Below are positions 55,277 to 64,000 of a DNA stretch of 64,000 bases, one piece after another. The stretch is taken from positions 1-64,000 of the forward strand of contig CALUPT010000013.1 of assembly GCA_944322715.1 (NCBI GenBank). Direction: 5' to 3'. The position numbers and the translations under genes were made by a program. The number at the start of each line of letters is the position of its first letter. The stretch's first letter is position 1. The notes under the pieces are model-generated. The model worked only from the letters and a program-made list of their open reading frames with translations. It ran no database searches and was not told the DNA's origin. The DNA comes from an uncultured Bacteroidales bacterium (GTDB taxonomy: Bacteria > Bacteroidota > Bacteroidia > Bacteroidales > UBA932).

Positions 55277-55311
55277 TAACCGGAAATTTTTGTTTTAAAA
55301 ACCAGATGATT

Positions 55312-55626
55312 ATGGAACAGATTGTAACAGATGCAAATTTTGCGGAGATTATAGGTGGCGGCAAGCCGGTAATGGTGGATTTCTGGGCAACATGGTGCGG
55401 CCCGTGCCGTATGATTGCACCTTTGGTAGAGGAACTTGCCTCTGAGTACGATGGCAAGGTCGTCATAGGGAAGTGCAATGTGGATGAGAACCAGGAAGTG
55501 CCGATGAAATACGGCATCAGGAACATCCCGACCCTGCTGTTTTTCAAGAACGGGGAACTGGTTGACAGGATGGTCGGTGCCGCTTCCAAGGCCGACATCG
55601 CGAAGAAACTGGATACATTGCTTTAA
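55312..55626 (+). CDS. trxA: Thioredoxin
   Basis: The 104-residue cytoplasmic redox protein has the active site WCGPC and the cis-proline motif RNIPTLLFF. It keeps protein thiols reduced and supplies electrons to reductases. Two ATGs are close; the second (55312, MEQIVTDANF) fits other thioredoxins. Its own promoter element lies at 55269-55276. The outer-membrane barrel gene starts 20 nt after its stop. Confidence 0.95.
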   Translation: MEQIVTDANFAEIIGGGKPVMVDFWATWCGPCRMIAPLVEELASEYDGKVVIGKCNVDENQEVPMKYGIRNIPTLLFFKNGELVDRMVGAASKADIAKKLDTLL

Positions 55627-55646
55627 CCCTTTAATCCCGTCTGACT

Positions 55647-56282
55647 ATGAAAAGGTTTCTGGGTTTGATGGCGGTTTCCGTCCTGCTTCTTGCCGGGACA
55701 GCCGGTTCCATGGCGCAGAGCCGTTATGGAGTGATAGGAGGCGTGACTTTCTCCACATCGAGAATAAGCGACCTCAACAGGGCTTCCATGACACAATGGC
55801 ATGGAGGTTTCACCTATAAGCTGGATCTGCCTCTCGGGTTTTCTCTCCAGCCTTCCCTTGTCTATAATGCCAAGGGGGCGAAGATGAAAGGCCAGGACTT
55901 CAATATCAGGATGAGCTATCTTGAACTTCCGGTGTCCCTGCAGTGGGGGCCGGATCTTCTGGTGTTCAGGCCGTTCCTTGATGTCACTCCCTATATAGGC
56001 TATGCCATCGGCAACAGGATGTCTGCCGCCGGTGTGGAGGAGGAAGGCCGTAACCAGTGGGCCGGGCTCAACAGGTTCGAATACGGTATAGGCCTGGGTA
56101 TAGGTCTGGAAATCTGGCGCTTCCAGGTGATAGGCCGGTACAACTGGAACCTCGGGCCTCTTTCCAATGCGGATGCCGCGATGCAGGGCGGTTTCGTGCC
56201 GTTTATCAATTCGGCATTCTCGCAAAGCAACTTCGGAGGGTTCACCCTTTCTCTGGCAATCCTTTTCGGAGGCGGCAAATAG
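55647..56282 (+). CDS. Outer-membrane beta-barrel protein (porin-family)
   Basis: The 211-residue protein has a signal peptide (SVLLLAGTAGSMAQ) and amphipathic strands such as YGVIGGVTFSTSRI, FSLQPSLVYNAKGAKM, YLELPVSLQWG and FEYGIGLGIGLEIW. This matches the small Bacteroidota outer-membrane barrel (PF13568-type) family of unknown function. Its stop is directly followed by the ATG of the polyprenyl synthase gene. The role may be structural or a narrow pore. Confidence 0.85.
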   Translation: MKRFLGLMAVSVLLLAGTAGSMAQSRYGVIGGVTFSTSRISDLNRASMTQWHGGFTYKLDLPLGFSLQPSLVYNAKGAKMKGQDFNIRMSYLELPVSLQWGPDLLVFRPFLDVTPYIGYAIGNRMSAAGVEEEGRNQWAGLNRFEYGIGLGIGLEIWRFQVIGRYNWNLGPLSNADAAMQGGFVPFINSAFSQSNFGGFTLSLAILFGGGK

Positions 56283-57272
56283 ATGGATCTGAACAGGTTG
56301 AAATCATTCCTCGGAGAGGACTGGACAAGGGTCGAGGCAAGGATCGGGGAGCAGCTCAGGAGCGACATAGATGTCCTGAACATGACAAACTCCAGGATTC
56401 TGGAGCATTCGGGCAAGCAGTTGAGGCCTCTGCTGGCCCTGCTCGTTGCAAGGGCGTGTTCGGGAGGGAGGCTGACGGATGCCGGCATATCATACGCGGC
56501 TGCCGCCGAACTTCTTCACAATGCGACGCTTCTGCATGATGATGTGGCCGACAGCAGCGACCAGCGGAGGGGAGTCCCGACGATAAGGTCCCTCATGGGG
56601 CCGTCCGTGTCGGTGCTTGTCGGGGATTTCTGGTTAGTCAGGGCTATGGAATGCATTCTGGGATGCGACACTCCACTGGACGGCCGGGTGATCAGGCTCT
56701 TTTCGCGGACATTGAGCGATCTTGCTGAAGGCGAGATGTTCCAGCTGCAGAAAGCGGAGACCTGCGACACTGACGAGGAAGATTACGGCAGGATAATATT
56801 CAACAAGACCGCCTCCCTTTTCGAGGCGGCCGCCGTGTCAGCAGCCATTTCAGTGAACGCATCGCAGGAGCAGGAGCAGGCTGTGCGGATCTATGCGGTC
56901 TCCCTGGGAATGGCGTTCCAGATAAGGGATGACATATTCGACTATTCCCCATCCTCTTCCCAGGTGGGCAAGCCGGTAGGCGTGGACATCCTGGAGCAGA
57001 AGATGACCCTTCCTCTGCTGGGGGCGTTGCGTAATGCGGGTGCGGATGAGGGCGCGGACATACGGCAGAAGGTCAGGGATATCCGGTCCAATCCGGGATA
57101 CAGGGATGAGATCATGGCTTTCGTGCGGACGCACAGGGGGATAGAATATGCCACAAAACGGCTCGGAGAGTATATCGACAAGGCTGTCAAGGCTTTGGAA
57201 GTCCTGCCGGACAGCAGGGAGAAGGACTTCCTTGCGGAGATAGCGGACTATGTAGGAAAAAGGCTGTCATGA
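56283..57272 (+). CDS. Polyprenyl (octaprenyl-type) diphosphate synthase
   Basis: The 329-residue trans-prenyl synthase makes long isoprenoid chains, probably for menaquinone. The two aspartate-rich motifs are DDVADSSDQRRG (first, DDxxD) and the second in FQIRDDIFDY. The LLHDDVAD region and GKPVGVDILEQKMTLPLL segment fit the IspB/GGPPS family. It starts one base after the previous stop and its stop overlaps the holB start as ATGA. The product chain length cannot be told. Confidence 0.93.
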   Translation: MDLNRLKSFLGEDWTRVEARIGEQLRSDIDVLNMTNSRILEHSGKQLRPLLALLVARACSGGRLTDAGISYAAAAELLHNATLLHDDVADSSDQRRGVPTIRSLMGPSVSVLVGDFWLVRAMECILGCDTPLDGRVIRLFSRTLSDLAEGEMFQLQKAETCDTDEEDYGRIIFNKTASLFEAAAVSAAISVNASQEQEQAVRIYAVSLGMAFQIRDDIFDYSPSSSQVGKPVGVDILEQKMTLPLLGALRNAGADEGADIRQKVRDIRSNPGYRDEIMAFVRTHRGIEYATKRLGEYIDKAVKALEVLPDSREKDFLAEIADYVGKRLS

Positions 57273-58399
57273 GGTTTGCTGACATACCGGGAAACGATGA
57301 TGTGAAGAGGGCGCTGGTCGGGATGGCCGACAGCGGCAGGGTGGCTCATGCGATGCTCTTCTATGAGAATGAAGGCTGCGGGGCTTTGCCATTGGTCCTG
57401 GCTTTTTTCCAGTATCTGAACTGCCGTGACAGGCATGATGGGGATTCCTGCGGAGAATGTCCGTCCTGCCGGAAGATTTCCGGACTGATCCATCCTGACC
57501 TGCATTTCGTGTTTCCTGTCAATTCAGGCACTAAGGTCAGCTCTTCGGAGAAACCTGTGTCCGACCTGTATCTGAAATACTGGAGAGAACTCGTGCTTGC
57601 AGACCCGTATTTTCTTGAAAGCGAGTTGTATTCGGCTCTAGGAATCGAGGGAAAGGCGGGGAACATAGCCGTGGCGGAAGCCAGGTCCGTGATAGAGAAA
57701 CTTTCGCTTTCTCCGGTTGAGAACGGCTACAGGGCCGTGGTGATATGGCTGCCGGAGAAGATGAATGCGGAAGCGGCGAACAGGCTTCTGAAGGTCGTGG
57801 AAGAACCGCCGGAGAAGACCCTGTTCCTGATGGTGACGCACTCTCCGGAGAAAGTCCTGCAGACGATTTTCTCGAGATGCCAGAGCTTCAGGGTACTGCC
57901 CCTGTCGAAGGATGAGGTGGCCCGTGTCCTGGAGACGGAGTTTTCCGTTTCGGAAGAGCAGGCCAGGGTTCAGGCGAATGTGTCCGGAGGCAGTGTAGGG
58001 GTGGCTTTAGGCCGTATAGGGGACAGGGAAGACTATGATGAATACATGTCTGTTTTCAGAAAACTCATGGAAGCCGTGCAGTCGAAGAACCTGCTTGCCG
58101 CCCTTGAGGCCGGAGAGGACATGGCGGCGCTCAAGTCCCGGGAGAAACAGAAGGAGTTCTGCTCCTTTGCCGAGGATTGCATAAGGAAGGTATATATGAT
58201 AAGGCACGGTATGGCGTCCGTTTCCAATGCTGTGGAGGGGGAAATGCCTTTACTGTCCGGTCTGGCGGCCGGAAGCCGTGACGTTTTCTGTGACAGGGTC
58301 GCGGGCTATCTCGACAACGCGGCAGCGCAGATAGACAGGAATGTCAATGCGAAGATAGTCTTCTGCGATCTTGTCGACAGGATTTTTATGACTTACTGA
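57269..58399 (+). CDS. holB: DNA polymerase III subunit delta-prime (HolB/DnaX-like)
   Basis: The 376-residue clamp-loader subunit begins with an AAA+-like domain: FADIPGNDDVKRALVG and HAMLFYENEGCGALPLVLAF, which lacks a canonical Walker A, as in delta-prime. The zinc cysteines CRDRHDGDSCGECPSC are at residues 51-66. NRLLKVVEEPPEKTLFL and SRCQSFRVLPL are typical of the family. It overlaps the previous gene by 4 nt and is followed by ricT after 2 nt. Confidence 0.9.
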   Translation: MRFADIPGNDDVKRALVGMADSGRVAHAMLFYENEGCGALPLVLAFFQYLNCRDRHDGDSCGECPSCRKISGLIHPDLHFVFPVNSGTKVSSSEKPVSDLYLKYWRELVLADPYFLESELYSALGIEGKAGNIAVAEARSVIEKLSLSPVENGYRAVVIWLPEKMNAEAANRLLKVVEEPPEKTLFLMVTHSPEKVLQTIFSRCQSFRVLPLSKDEVARVLETEFSVSEEQARVQANVSGGSVGVALGRIGDREDYDEYMSVFRKLMEAVQSKNLLAALEAGEDMAALKSREKQKEFCSFAEDCIRKVYMIRHGMASVSNAVEGEMPLLSGLAAGSRDVFCDRVAGYLDNAAAQIDRNVNAKIVFCDLVDRIFMTY

Positions 58400-58401
58400 A
58401 T

Positions 58402-59697
58402 ATGGATAACGAGAACAGGAAATTTGACTGCTCGCGCGGATGTGTCGTCGAGAGGACGGATGAGGGGGAGCTGAAATGCGACTACCGTCAGGGGTGCTGC
58501 AAGCTGGAGGTGTATGACTGGCTCCCCGGAGTGAAGCAGGAGCAGTATAAGGATTATTATGAAGTGCGTTTCAAGAATACGCGCAAGGGAATATATGTCA
58601 ACGCTTCGGGTCAGACCATAAAGATGGGGGACCTTGTGATAGTGGAGTCCGCGACGGGGCACGATCTCGGGATTGTCACTTTGGAGGGCCCGGTGGTCTC
58701 CAGGCAGATGAAGTGCAAGAAGATAGATCCGGCGACGGCCGAATTGAGGAAGATATATCGCAAGGCCAAGATATTCGACCTTGAGAAATGGCAGGAGGCG
58801 ATAGCCCGGGAGCACGAGACAATGATCCGTGCGCGGCAGATTGCCGCGGAACTGGGTCTGGACATGAAGATAGGGGATGTGGAGTTCCAGGGAGATGGGA
58901 CCAAGGCCATATTCTATTACATAGCCGATGGCAGGGTGGATTTCAGACAGCTGATCAAGGTCTTTGCCGAGGAGTTCCATATCAGAATCGAGATGAAGCA
59001 GATAGGGGCGCGTCAGGAGGCCGGGCTCATAGGCGGTCTCGGTGTCTGCGGCAGGGAATTGTGCTGTTCCAACTATATTTCCAGTTTCCAGTCCATTACT
59101 ACGGCTGCAGCAAGGGTGCAGGATCTGTCGCTGAATCCCCAGAAACTTGCAGGCCAGTGCGGCAAGCTCAAATGCTGTCTCAATTATGAGACGGCTGTCT
59201 ATATCGATGCCCAGTCGAGGATCCCGAAGGTCCAGAATCCTCTCGAGTTCGAGGACGGGCTGGCGTATCTGATGAAGACCGATATCCTCAAGGAAACCAT
59301 GTATTTCTCGTACGACCAGTCTTCGTATGCCAATCTTTACCCTCTTGCCGCATCCGAGGTCAGGGAAATCATCAGAATGAACAGGAACGGACAGAAGCCG
59401 GAGTCCCTGAAAGGGGAACCGGTGCAGAATGTTCCGGAATTCATTTCCGCTGTCGGGGATGACAGCATCACCCGCTTTGACGAGGCACGCAGGAAGCGCA
59501 AGGGAGGCAAGGGCAAGAACAGGCCGAGACAGCAGAATAATGCTCCGCGGCAGCAGAATGCTCAGGGTCCCCAGAACGGCGGGAAGCCTCAGCAGCAGAG
59601 ACACGCGGAGGATGGCCGGGCCGGCAACCGGCAGGGAAGGCAGGCCAGCAGGCAGGACAGAAGGCCCGCAGCGCAGAAAGATTCTCCAGGACAATGA
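58402..59697 (+). CDS. ricT: PSP1/RicT-family protein with low-complexity C-terminal tail
   Basis: The 431-residue protein contains the PSP1 core: GDLVIVESATGHDLGIVTLEG, then an N-terminal and central Cys set (CDYRQGCCKLE, CGRELCCSNY, CGKLKCCLNYE). In Bacillus, RicT (YaaT) with partners binds iron-sulfur clusters and acts in RNA-processing control. A matching role here is inferred. After about residue 355 the tail is very rich in Arg, Gln, Asn, Gly and Pro (RKRKGGKGKNRPRQQNNAP). It lies between holB and a gldH-like gene and overlaps that gene by 4 nt. Confidence 0.88.
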   Translation: MDNENRKFDCSRGCVVERTDEGELKCDYRQGCCKLEVYDWLPGVKQEQYKDYYEVRFKNTRKGIYVNASGQTIKMGDLVIVESATGHDLGIVTLEGPVVSRQMKCKKIDPATAELRKIYRKAKIFDLEKWQEAIAREHETMIRARQIAAELGLDMKIGDVEFQGDGTKAIFYYIADGRVDFRQLIKVFAEEFHIRIEMKQIGARQEAGLIGGLGVCGRELCCSNYISSFQSITTAAARVQDLSLNPQKLAGQCGKLKCCLNYETAVYIDAQSRIPKVQNPLEFEDGLAYLMKTDILKETMYFSYDQSSYANLYPLAASEVREIIRMNRNGQKPESLKGEPVQNVPEFISAVGDDSITRFDEARRKRKGGKGKNRPRQQNNAPRQQNAQGPQNGGKPQQQRHAEDGRAGNRQGRQASRQDRRPAAQKDSPGQ

Positions 59698-60149
59698 GGC
59701 CGGTCTCCATGATATTGTTGGCTGCAATGGCGGGAATGTTCCTGTCATGCTCGGAGCCGCTTGTTACGGAGACATTTGTCAGATCTTCGCAGAGGGATGC
59801 GGATGGCTGCTACAGGTACTGCGTGGACATGTCTGATTCCCTTTCCTCCTATTCCCTGTATTTCTTCACGAGGATAGATGGCCCCGGAGCCGGAGACAGA
59901 CGTGACATCCGGCTTCATGTGGACCTTGTCTCCCCATCAGGACAGCGCTATGCCGAGGAAACCGTCATCCCATCCGGCAGTTTCCGCAGCAACGGCCATT
60001 TCACCTCGGACTGCTATGTTCCGTACAGGACCGGATTCGTCCCTGCCGAATACGGGGACTGGATGCTTTCCGTCACTGTAGACGGAGAGGCTGCAATGGA
60101 CGGGTTCAGGGGATTGGGCCTGCGTATTTCGAGGCAGAAGGACCGCTAA
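59694..60149 (+). CDS. gldH: GldH-like lipoprotein
   Basis: The 151-residue lipoprotein has its signal end at Cys19 (AAMAGMFLSCSEP). The mature part is a beta-rich domain of about 130 residues: YSLYFFTRIDG, DIRLHVDLVSPSGQRY and GDWMLSVTVDGEAAMDGF. The order ricT then gldH then trmB is one I recall from other Bacteroidales, and it supports the GldH call more than the weak sequence match. GldH belongs to the gliding/type IX secretion-associated lipoproteins, although many carriers do not glide. The start overlaps the ricT stop as ATGA. Confidence 0.6.
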   Translation: MRPVSMILLAAMAGMFLSCSEPLVTETFVRSSQRDADGCYRYCVDMSDSLSSYSLYFFTRIDGPGAGDRRDIRLHVDLVSPSGQRYAEETVIPSGSFRSNGHFTSDCYVPYRTGFVPAEYGDWMLSVTVDGEAAMDGFRGLGLRISRQKDR

Positions 60150-60164
60150 ATCATTCATCGCGAT

Positions 60165-60926
60165 ATGGGGAAAGACAAGTTAAGGAAATTCAAGGAGAAC
60201 GAGACATTCCGATGTCTGGTACAGCCCCGCACGGAAGAGGTTTTCCGTGTGGACCATCCTCTGAAAGGGCATTGGGGGGAGAAGGTGTTCGGCAATGACA
60301 GGCCGGTAGTGGTGGAACTCGGCTGCGGCAAAGGGGAATATACCATTGACCTTGCCCTGCGCAATCCCGGATGCAATTATATAGGGGTGGACATAAAGGG
60401 GGCGCGGCTCTGGAAGGGGGCGAAATATGCGGAGGAACACAGCCTGCCCAATGTGGCGTTTCTCCGTACCAGGATAGAGTTCATTACATCCCTGTTCGCT
60501 CCGGGAGAGGTGTCGGAGATATGGATAACCTTTGCCGACCCGCAGATACACAGGGAGAAGAAGCGTCTGACATCTCCTCTTTTCATGGAAAGGTACCGGG
60601 ACATGCTCCGCGGCGGGGGTATAGTGCATTTGAAGACCGACAGCCGCTACCTTCATGAATATTCGGTTGCGATGGCGCGGCAGAACGGGCTCGGGATACT
60701 GGCGGAAGCCACGGATATATACGGAACCGACAGGGAAAGGCTCTATGCCAGTCCGATGCTGTCCGTATGCGGCAGGGATGCCGTGGATGCCCTGTTCGAG
60801 GTGCAGACATTCTATGAGTCGCAGTATCTTGCCCAGGGTATCCCCATCACATATCTTTCCTTTGTGATTGACCACGCGGGACCGTACCTGTCACCGGACT
60901 GGGATGAGGACCGGTGGGAAAGGTAG
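60165..60926 (+). CDS. trmB: tRNA (guanine-N7-)-methyltransferase
   Basis: TrmB methylates G46 of tRNA with SAM. The 253-residue protein has the SAM loop VVELGCGKGEYTIDLALRNP and GVDIKGARLWKGAKY. The catalytic Asp motif is in WITFADPQIHREKKRLTS. The family C-terminus (SQYLAQGIPITYLSF) is present. It has an N-terminal extension of about 45 residues before the Rossmann fold, normal for Bacteroidota. It lies 15 nt downstream of the gldH-like gene. Confidence 0.93.
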   Translation: MGKDKLRKFKENETFRCLVQPRTEEVFRVDHPLKGHWGEKVFGNDRPVVVELGCGKGEYTIDLALRNPGCNYIGVDIKGARLWKGAKYAEEHSLPNVAFLRTRIEFITSLFAPGEVSEIWITFADPQIHREKKRLTSPLFMERYRDMLRGGGIVHLKTDSRYLHEYSVAMARQNGLGILAEATDIYGTDRERLYASPMLSVCGRDAVDALFEVQTFYESQYLAQGIPITYLSFVIDHAGPYLSPDWDEDRWER

Positions 60927-60966
60927 GGCCGTTCATCAGCAGTTTTTTGTCTTTCCTTGACATTCG

Positions 60967-62793
60967 ATGATTATGGGAAATATCTTTTTTGAAAGGGTGG
61001 AGGCCGTCAGAAGAATGATGGCTGCAAAAGGCTGGAATGCAGTCGTGGCTGGTGCATCCGATCCGCATTCAAGCGAATATCCTGCCCCGAGATGGCAGGC
61101 GGTGAAATGGCTGTCCGGTTTTACGGGAGAGGCAGGGGAGCTTGTCATCACGGCTGACCATGCCGGATTGTGGACGGACTCGAGATATTTCATACAGGCA
61201 TTGGAGCAGCTGCAGGGTACGGGTATCGAACTGCACAGGACCGGGCAGCCTGATTCCGTACCGGTATCGCAATGGCTTGCGGCTCATGCGTCCGTTGTCG
61301 CCGCGGATGGCGGCTGCATGTCTGCTGCGGCAATGGAAGAATTGGAGAAAGCCCTTTCTGAGGCGCATTCGGATGGGGACTGGAAGGTGGTGGATGTCCC
61401 GGACTTTATAGATGGGCTATGGACCGACCGGCCGAAAATACCCGTGACTCCCATAGTCACTCTTGATGGTTCAGATGTGGGGGAATCGAGGATGCAGAAG
61501 CTGGTATGGCTGCGCAAGTTCCTGATGTCGGAAGACTGCGATGCCATCCTGCTGTCTTCCCTTGACGAGATAGCGTGGCTGCTGAATGTCCGTGGAAATG
61601 ACATTGAATACAATCCGTACGTGATATCATGGCTGTATGTCTCCCTCGACAGGGCTGTGTGGTTTGTGCGCAAGGACAACAGTGCTCCCCTGGACCAGGA
61701 TACTGCCGACAGTTTCATGGAGATAAGGGCCGATGGAGTGGAGATAGCGGCTTACGATGATGTCTATATCACCATTGCCGACCAGGATGTGCCGGATGCG
61801 AGGCTGTATGTGGACAGGTCTTCCCTCAATGCCCATCTGTACAGGTATGTATCGGAGATTTTCGGAAAAGGCAATGTCATCTGCGGCCCCTCTCCGGTAG
61901 CATTGCGCAAGTCGGTCAAGAACCCTGTGGAGATCGCCGCCCTGCGTGAGGCGTATCTGGAGGATGGATGTGCTGTGGAGAAATTCCTGTACTGGTTGGA
62001 GAAGACAGTCGCTTCCGGAGAGAATGTGACCGAATATCAGGCTGCCATGAAGCTGGACGCATTCCGTTCGGAGATAGATGGCTACAGGGGGAACAGTTTC
62101 GCCACCATATCCGCATACGGGCCGGATGCCGCCCTTCCCCATTACAGTACGCCTGCCGAAGGCTCTGCCGTGCTCGAGCCTCATGGACTGTATCTTGTCG
62201 ATTCCGGCGGGCAGTATTTTTCAGGTACTACCGACATTACCAGGACCGTCCCGCTCGGGGAATGTTCGGATCTTGAAAGGGAAGACTATACCCTTGTACT
62301 CAAGGGTATGATACAGCTGGCGATGGCTGTCTTTCCCGAGGGCACTCCGGGCTGCCGGTTGGATGTGCTGGCAAGGAATGCATTGTGGAGGGTCAGACGC
62401 AATTTCGGTCATGGCACCGGGCACGGAGTCGGTTTCTGTCTCGGAGTGCATGAAGGCCCCCAGAGCATCAGACAGGATCTCAACGCCCAGCCCCTTGTGC
62501 CGGGAATGGTCACTTCGGATGAGCCGGGAATATACCGCCAGGGACAGCACGGAGTCCGCCATGAAAACATTCTGCTCTGCGTGGATGCGGGATCGAACGG
62601 TTTCGGGAAATGGCTCTCTTTCGAGACCCTGACCGCTTGTCACATAGATACTGCTCCTGTTGTCAGGTCCATGATGACTGAAGAAGAGGCGGAATGGCTC
62701 AACAGATACAACGCATCCGTGTATGAACGCCTTTCCCCTCTTCTTCCGGAAGATGTCTCACAGTGGCTGAAGTCGAAAGTTCAGCCGTTGTAG
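60967..62793 (+). CDS. M24B aminopeptidase P (Xaa-Pro aminopeptidase)
   Basis: The 608-residue metallopeptidase removes N-terminal residues before proline. It has the three-domain build: two creatinase-like N-terminal domains (residues 1-310) and the C-terminal pita-bread fold. Metal ligands are seen as Asp in LVDSGGQYFSGTTD (two aspartates), His in GTGHGVGFCLGVHEGP, Glu in SDEPGIYRQGQHG and Glu in WLSFETLT. The full length fits the large-type APP. Either ATG at 60967 or 60973 may start it. It converges on the trpB-like gene with a 13-nt overlap. Confidence 0.93.
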   Translation: MIMGNIFFERVEAVRRMMAAKGWNAVVAGASDPHSSEYPAPRWQAVKWLSGFTGEAGELVITADHAGLWTDSRYFIQALEQLQGTGIELHRTGQPDSVPVSQWLAAHASVVAADGGCMSAAAMEELEKALSEAHSDGDWKVVDVPDFIDGLWTDRPKIPVTPIVTLDGSDVGESRMQKLVWLRKFLMSEDCDAILLSSLDEIAWLLNVRGNDIEYNPYVISWLYVSLDRAVWFVRKDNSAPLDQDTADSFMEIRADGVEIAAYDDVYITIADQDVPDARLYVDRSSLNAHLYRYVSEIFGKGNVICGPSPVALRKSVKNPVEIAALREAYLEDGCAVEKFLYWLEKTVASGENVTEYQAAMKLDAFRSEIDGYRGNSFATISAYGPDAALPHYSTPAEGSAVLEPHGLYLVDSGGQYFSGTTDITRTVPLGECSDLEREDYTLVLKGMIQLAMAVFPEGTPGCRLDVLARNALWRVRRNFGHGTGHGVGFCLGVHEGPQSIRQDLNAQPLVPGMVTSDEPGIYRQGQHGVRHENILLCVDAGSNGFGKWLSFETLTACHIDTAPVVRSMMTEEEAEWLNRYNASVYERLSPLLPEDVSQWLKSKVQPL

Positions 62794-64000
62794 GTATAGT
62801 TGCTCAGATTCCCCGCCAGATACTGGTCGTAGGCCGACATGTCCATAAGTCCGTGTCCGGAGAGGTTGAACAGCAGCACCTTGCTCTCACCTGACTCTTT
62901 GCATTTGAGAGCTTCGTCTATGGTGGCGGCTATGGCATGGCAGGATTCCGGTGCGGGAACTATGCCCTCCGATCTAGCGAAAAGGCAGCCCGCCCTGAAC
63001 GAGTCCAGCTGTTCGATGTCTACGGCCTCCATATATCCGTCCTTAAGCAGCTGGGACACGATTACCCCTGCTCCGTGATACCTGAGACCGCCTGCATGGA
63101 TGTTTGCGGGAGAGAACTTGTGTCCCAGGGTGAACATCGGCAGAAGCGGCGTATATCCGGTCTCATCCCCGAAGTCGTATTCGAATTTTCCTTTTGTAAG
63201 TTTCGGACAGGATGCAGGTTCGGCGGCGATGAACCTCGTCTTTTTCCCTTCCAGCATCTTGTGTTTCATGAACGGGAAGGCTATGCCTCCGAAGTTGGAC
63301 CCGCCGCCGAAACAGGCTATGACCACATCCGGATACTCTCCGGCCATTTCCATCTGTTTCTCCGCCTCGAGACCGATGACTGTCTGGTGAAGGGACACGT
63401 GGCTCATTACTGAGCCGAGCGTGTATTTGCAGCCCGGCGTCATTCTGGCAAGCTCTACTGCCTCTGAAATGGCTGTACCGAGGGAGCCCTGATAATTGGG
63501 ATTCGCTGTCAGTATGTCCTTGCCCGCACGTGTGGACATGGATGGGGAAGGTGTCACCTGAGCTCCGAACACCTGCATCATGCTTCTCCTGTACGGTTTC
63601 TGTTCGTAACTTATCTTGACCTGGTAGACCGCAGCCTCCAGGCCGAATACCTTTGCCGCATACGAAAGCGCTGTACCCCATTGTCCTGCCCCCGTTTCCG
63701 TCGTCACATTGGTGACTCCTTCCTGCTTGCAGTAGTATGCCTGGGCGATGGCCGAATTGAGCTTGTGCGAGCCGACAGGGCTGACGCTCTCGTTCTTGAA
63801 ATAGATGTGGGCAGGGGTGTCCAGTGCCTTTTCCAGCCCGTATGCCCTCACAAGAGGCGTCGACCTGTAGTAGCGGTACATCTCCTGGACCGGTTCCGGG
63901 ATGTCGATGTAGCTGTGGGTCTGGTCGAGTTCCTGACGGCACAGTTCTTCGGCGAAGATAGGGTAGAGGTCTTCCGCCTTCAGAGGTTCTCTGGTGGCAG
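62781..64000 (-). CDS. TrpB2-type tryptophan synthase beta-like protein (5' end cut)
   Basis: About 406 residues are visible, continuing past the right edge. This is a PLP enzyme: KNESVSPVGSHKLNSA (PLP lysine), ETGAGQWGTALSYAAKVFG and CFGGGSNFGGIAFPF. The segment VGSHKLNSAIAQAYYCKQEGV and the N-terminal LKAEDLYPIFAEELCRQELD identify the TrpB2 type, which condenses indole with serine and often stands apart from trpA. No trp genes adjoin it here. Its start codon lies beyond position 64000. Confidence 0.88.
   Translation of the reverse strand, partial: ATREPLKAEDLYPIFAEELCRQELDQTHSYIDIPEPVQEMYRYYRSTPLVRAYGLEKALDTPAHIYFKNESVSPVGSHKLNSAIAQAYYCKQEGVTNVTTETGAGQWGTALSYAAKVFGLEAAVYQVKISYEQKPYRRSMMQVFGAQVTPSPSMSTRAGKDILTANPNYQGSLGTAISEAVELARMTPGCKYTLGSVMSHVSLHQTVIGLEAEKQMEMAGEYPDVVIACFGGGSNFGGIAFPFMKHKMLEGKKTRFIAAEPASCPKLTKGKFEYDFGDETGYTPLLPMFTLGHKFSPANIHAGGLRYHGAGVIVSQLLKDGYMEAVDIEQLDSFRAGCLFARSEGIVPAPESCHAIAATIDEALKCKESGESKVLLFNLSGHGLMDMSAYDQYLAGNLSNYTYNG

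Noticed and set aside
54222..55598. Leftward 458-residue frame opposite the lgt end, phosphatase and thioredoxin
   Set aside because: Runs across three recognised genes on the other strand; composition typical of a shadow frame.
58393..59748. Leftward 451-residue frame opposite ricT
   Set aside because: Antisense to the PSP1 domain; its Leu/Pro-rich start mirrors the low-complexity ricT tail.

Overview
The window is a chromosomal stretch of a Bacteroidota bacterium, most likely a gut Bacteroidales. Supporting signs are SusC/SusD-type glycan import genes, many promoters of the Bacteroidota form (TTG, about 19-21 nt, TAnnTTTG), a GldH-like lipoprotein, class III ribonucleotide reductase, a Bacteroidales-type malate dehydrogenase and weak use of Shine-Dalgarno sequences. 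Base composition looks moderate, slightly above 50% GC by eye. I cannot name the genus. No phage, transposase, CRISPR array or rRNA is visible. One tRNA-Leu(CAA) is cut by the left edge, and a trpB-type gene is cut by the right edge.

Layout. 0-4 kb: tRNA-Leu, aspS, comM. 4-7.7 kb: an MlaE/MlaF-like lipid ABC transporter pair, then a leftward ECF sigma factor with a predicted dual-membrane-spanning anti-sigma factor (cytoplasmic head, one TM helix, long linker, outer-membrane barrel). 7.7-12.2 kb: TPR protein, EnvC-like protein and an SDR-family protein in one rightward operon. 12.1-19.2 kb: nrdG/nrdD, a phosphopantetheinyl transferase, mdh, cysteine synthase and a TSUP transporter.

19.5-39.8 kb is the main accessory region, a polysaccharide utilisation locus for chondroitin/dermatan sulfate or hyaluronan-type glycosaminoglycans. 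A leftward operon carries a GH88 unsaturated glucuronyl hydrolase, a PL8 lyase, a Ser-type sulfatase and two coiled-coil DUF4988-like surface lipoproteins with beta-helix-like C-terminal parts. A divergent rightward operon carries a second PL8 lyase, SusC, SusD and a DUF5017-like lipoprotein. The inferred scheme is: surface lipoproteins and lyases cut the polymer, SusCD imports oligosaccharides, and sulfatase plus GH88 finish the unsaturated disaccharides. No dedicated regulator (hybrid two-component system or sigma/anti-sigma pair) lies inside the locus.

39.8-64 kb is mostly housekeeping: a U32-family protein carrying an in-frame array of a dispersed repeat, a TPR protein, an M16-family protein without its zinc motif, a DUF3109 protein, hemW, a GH2 beta-galactosidase, miaA, lgt, a HAD phosphatase, thioredoxin, an outer-membrane barrel, a polyprenyl synthase, holB, ricT, a gldH-like gene, trmB, an M24 aminopeptidase and a TrpB2-type gene. 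REP-like repeats with the core CCTGAGCGAAGCGAAGG occur in four intergenic places and once inside the U32 gene.
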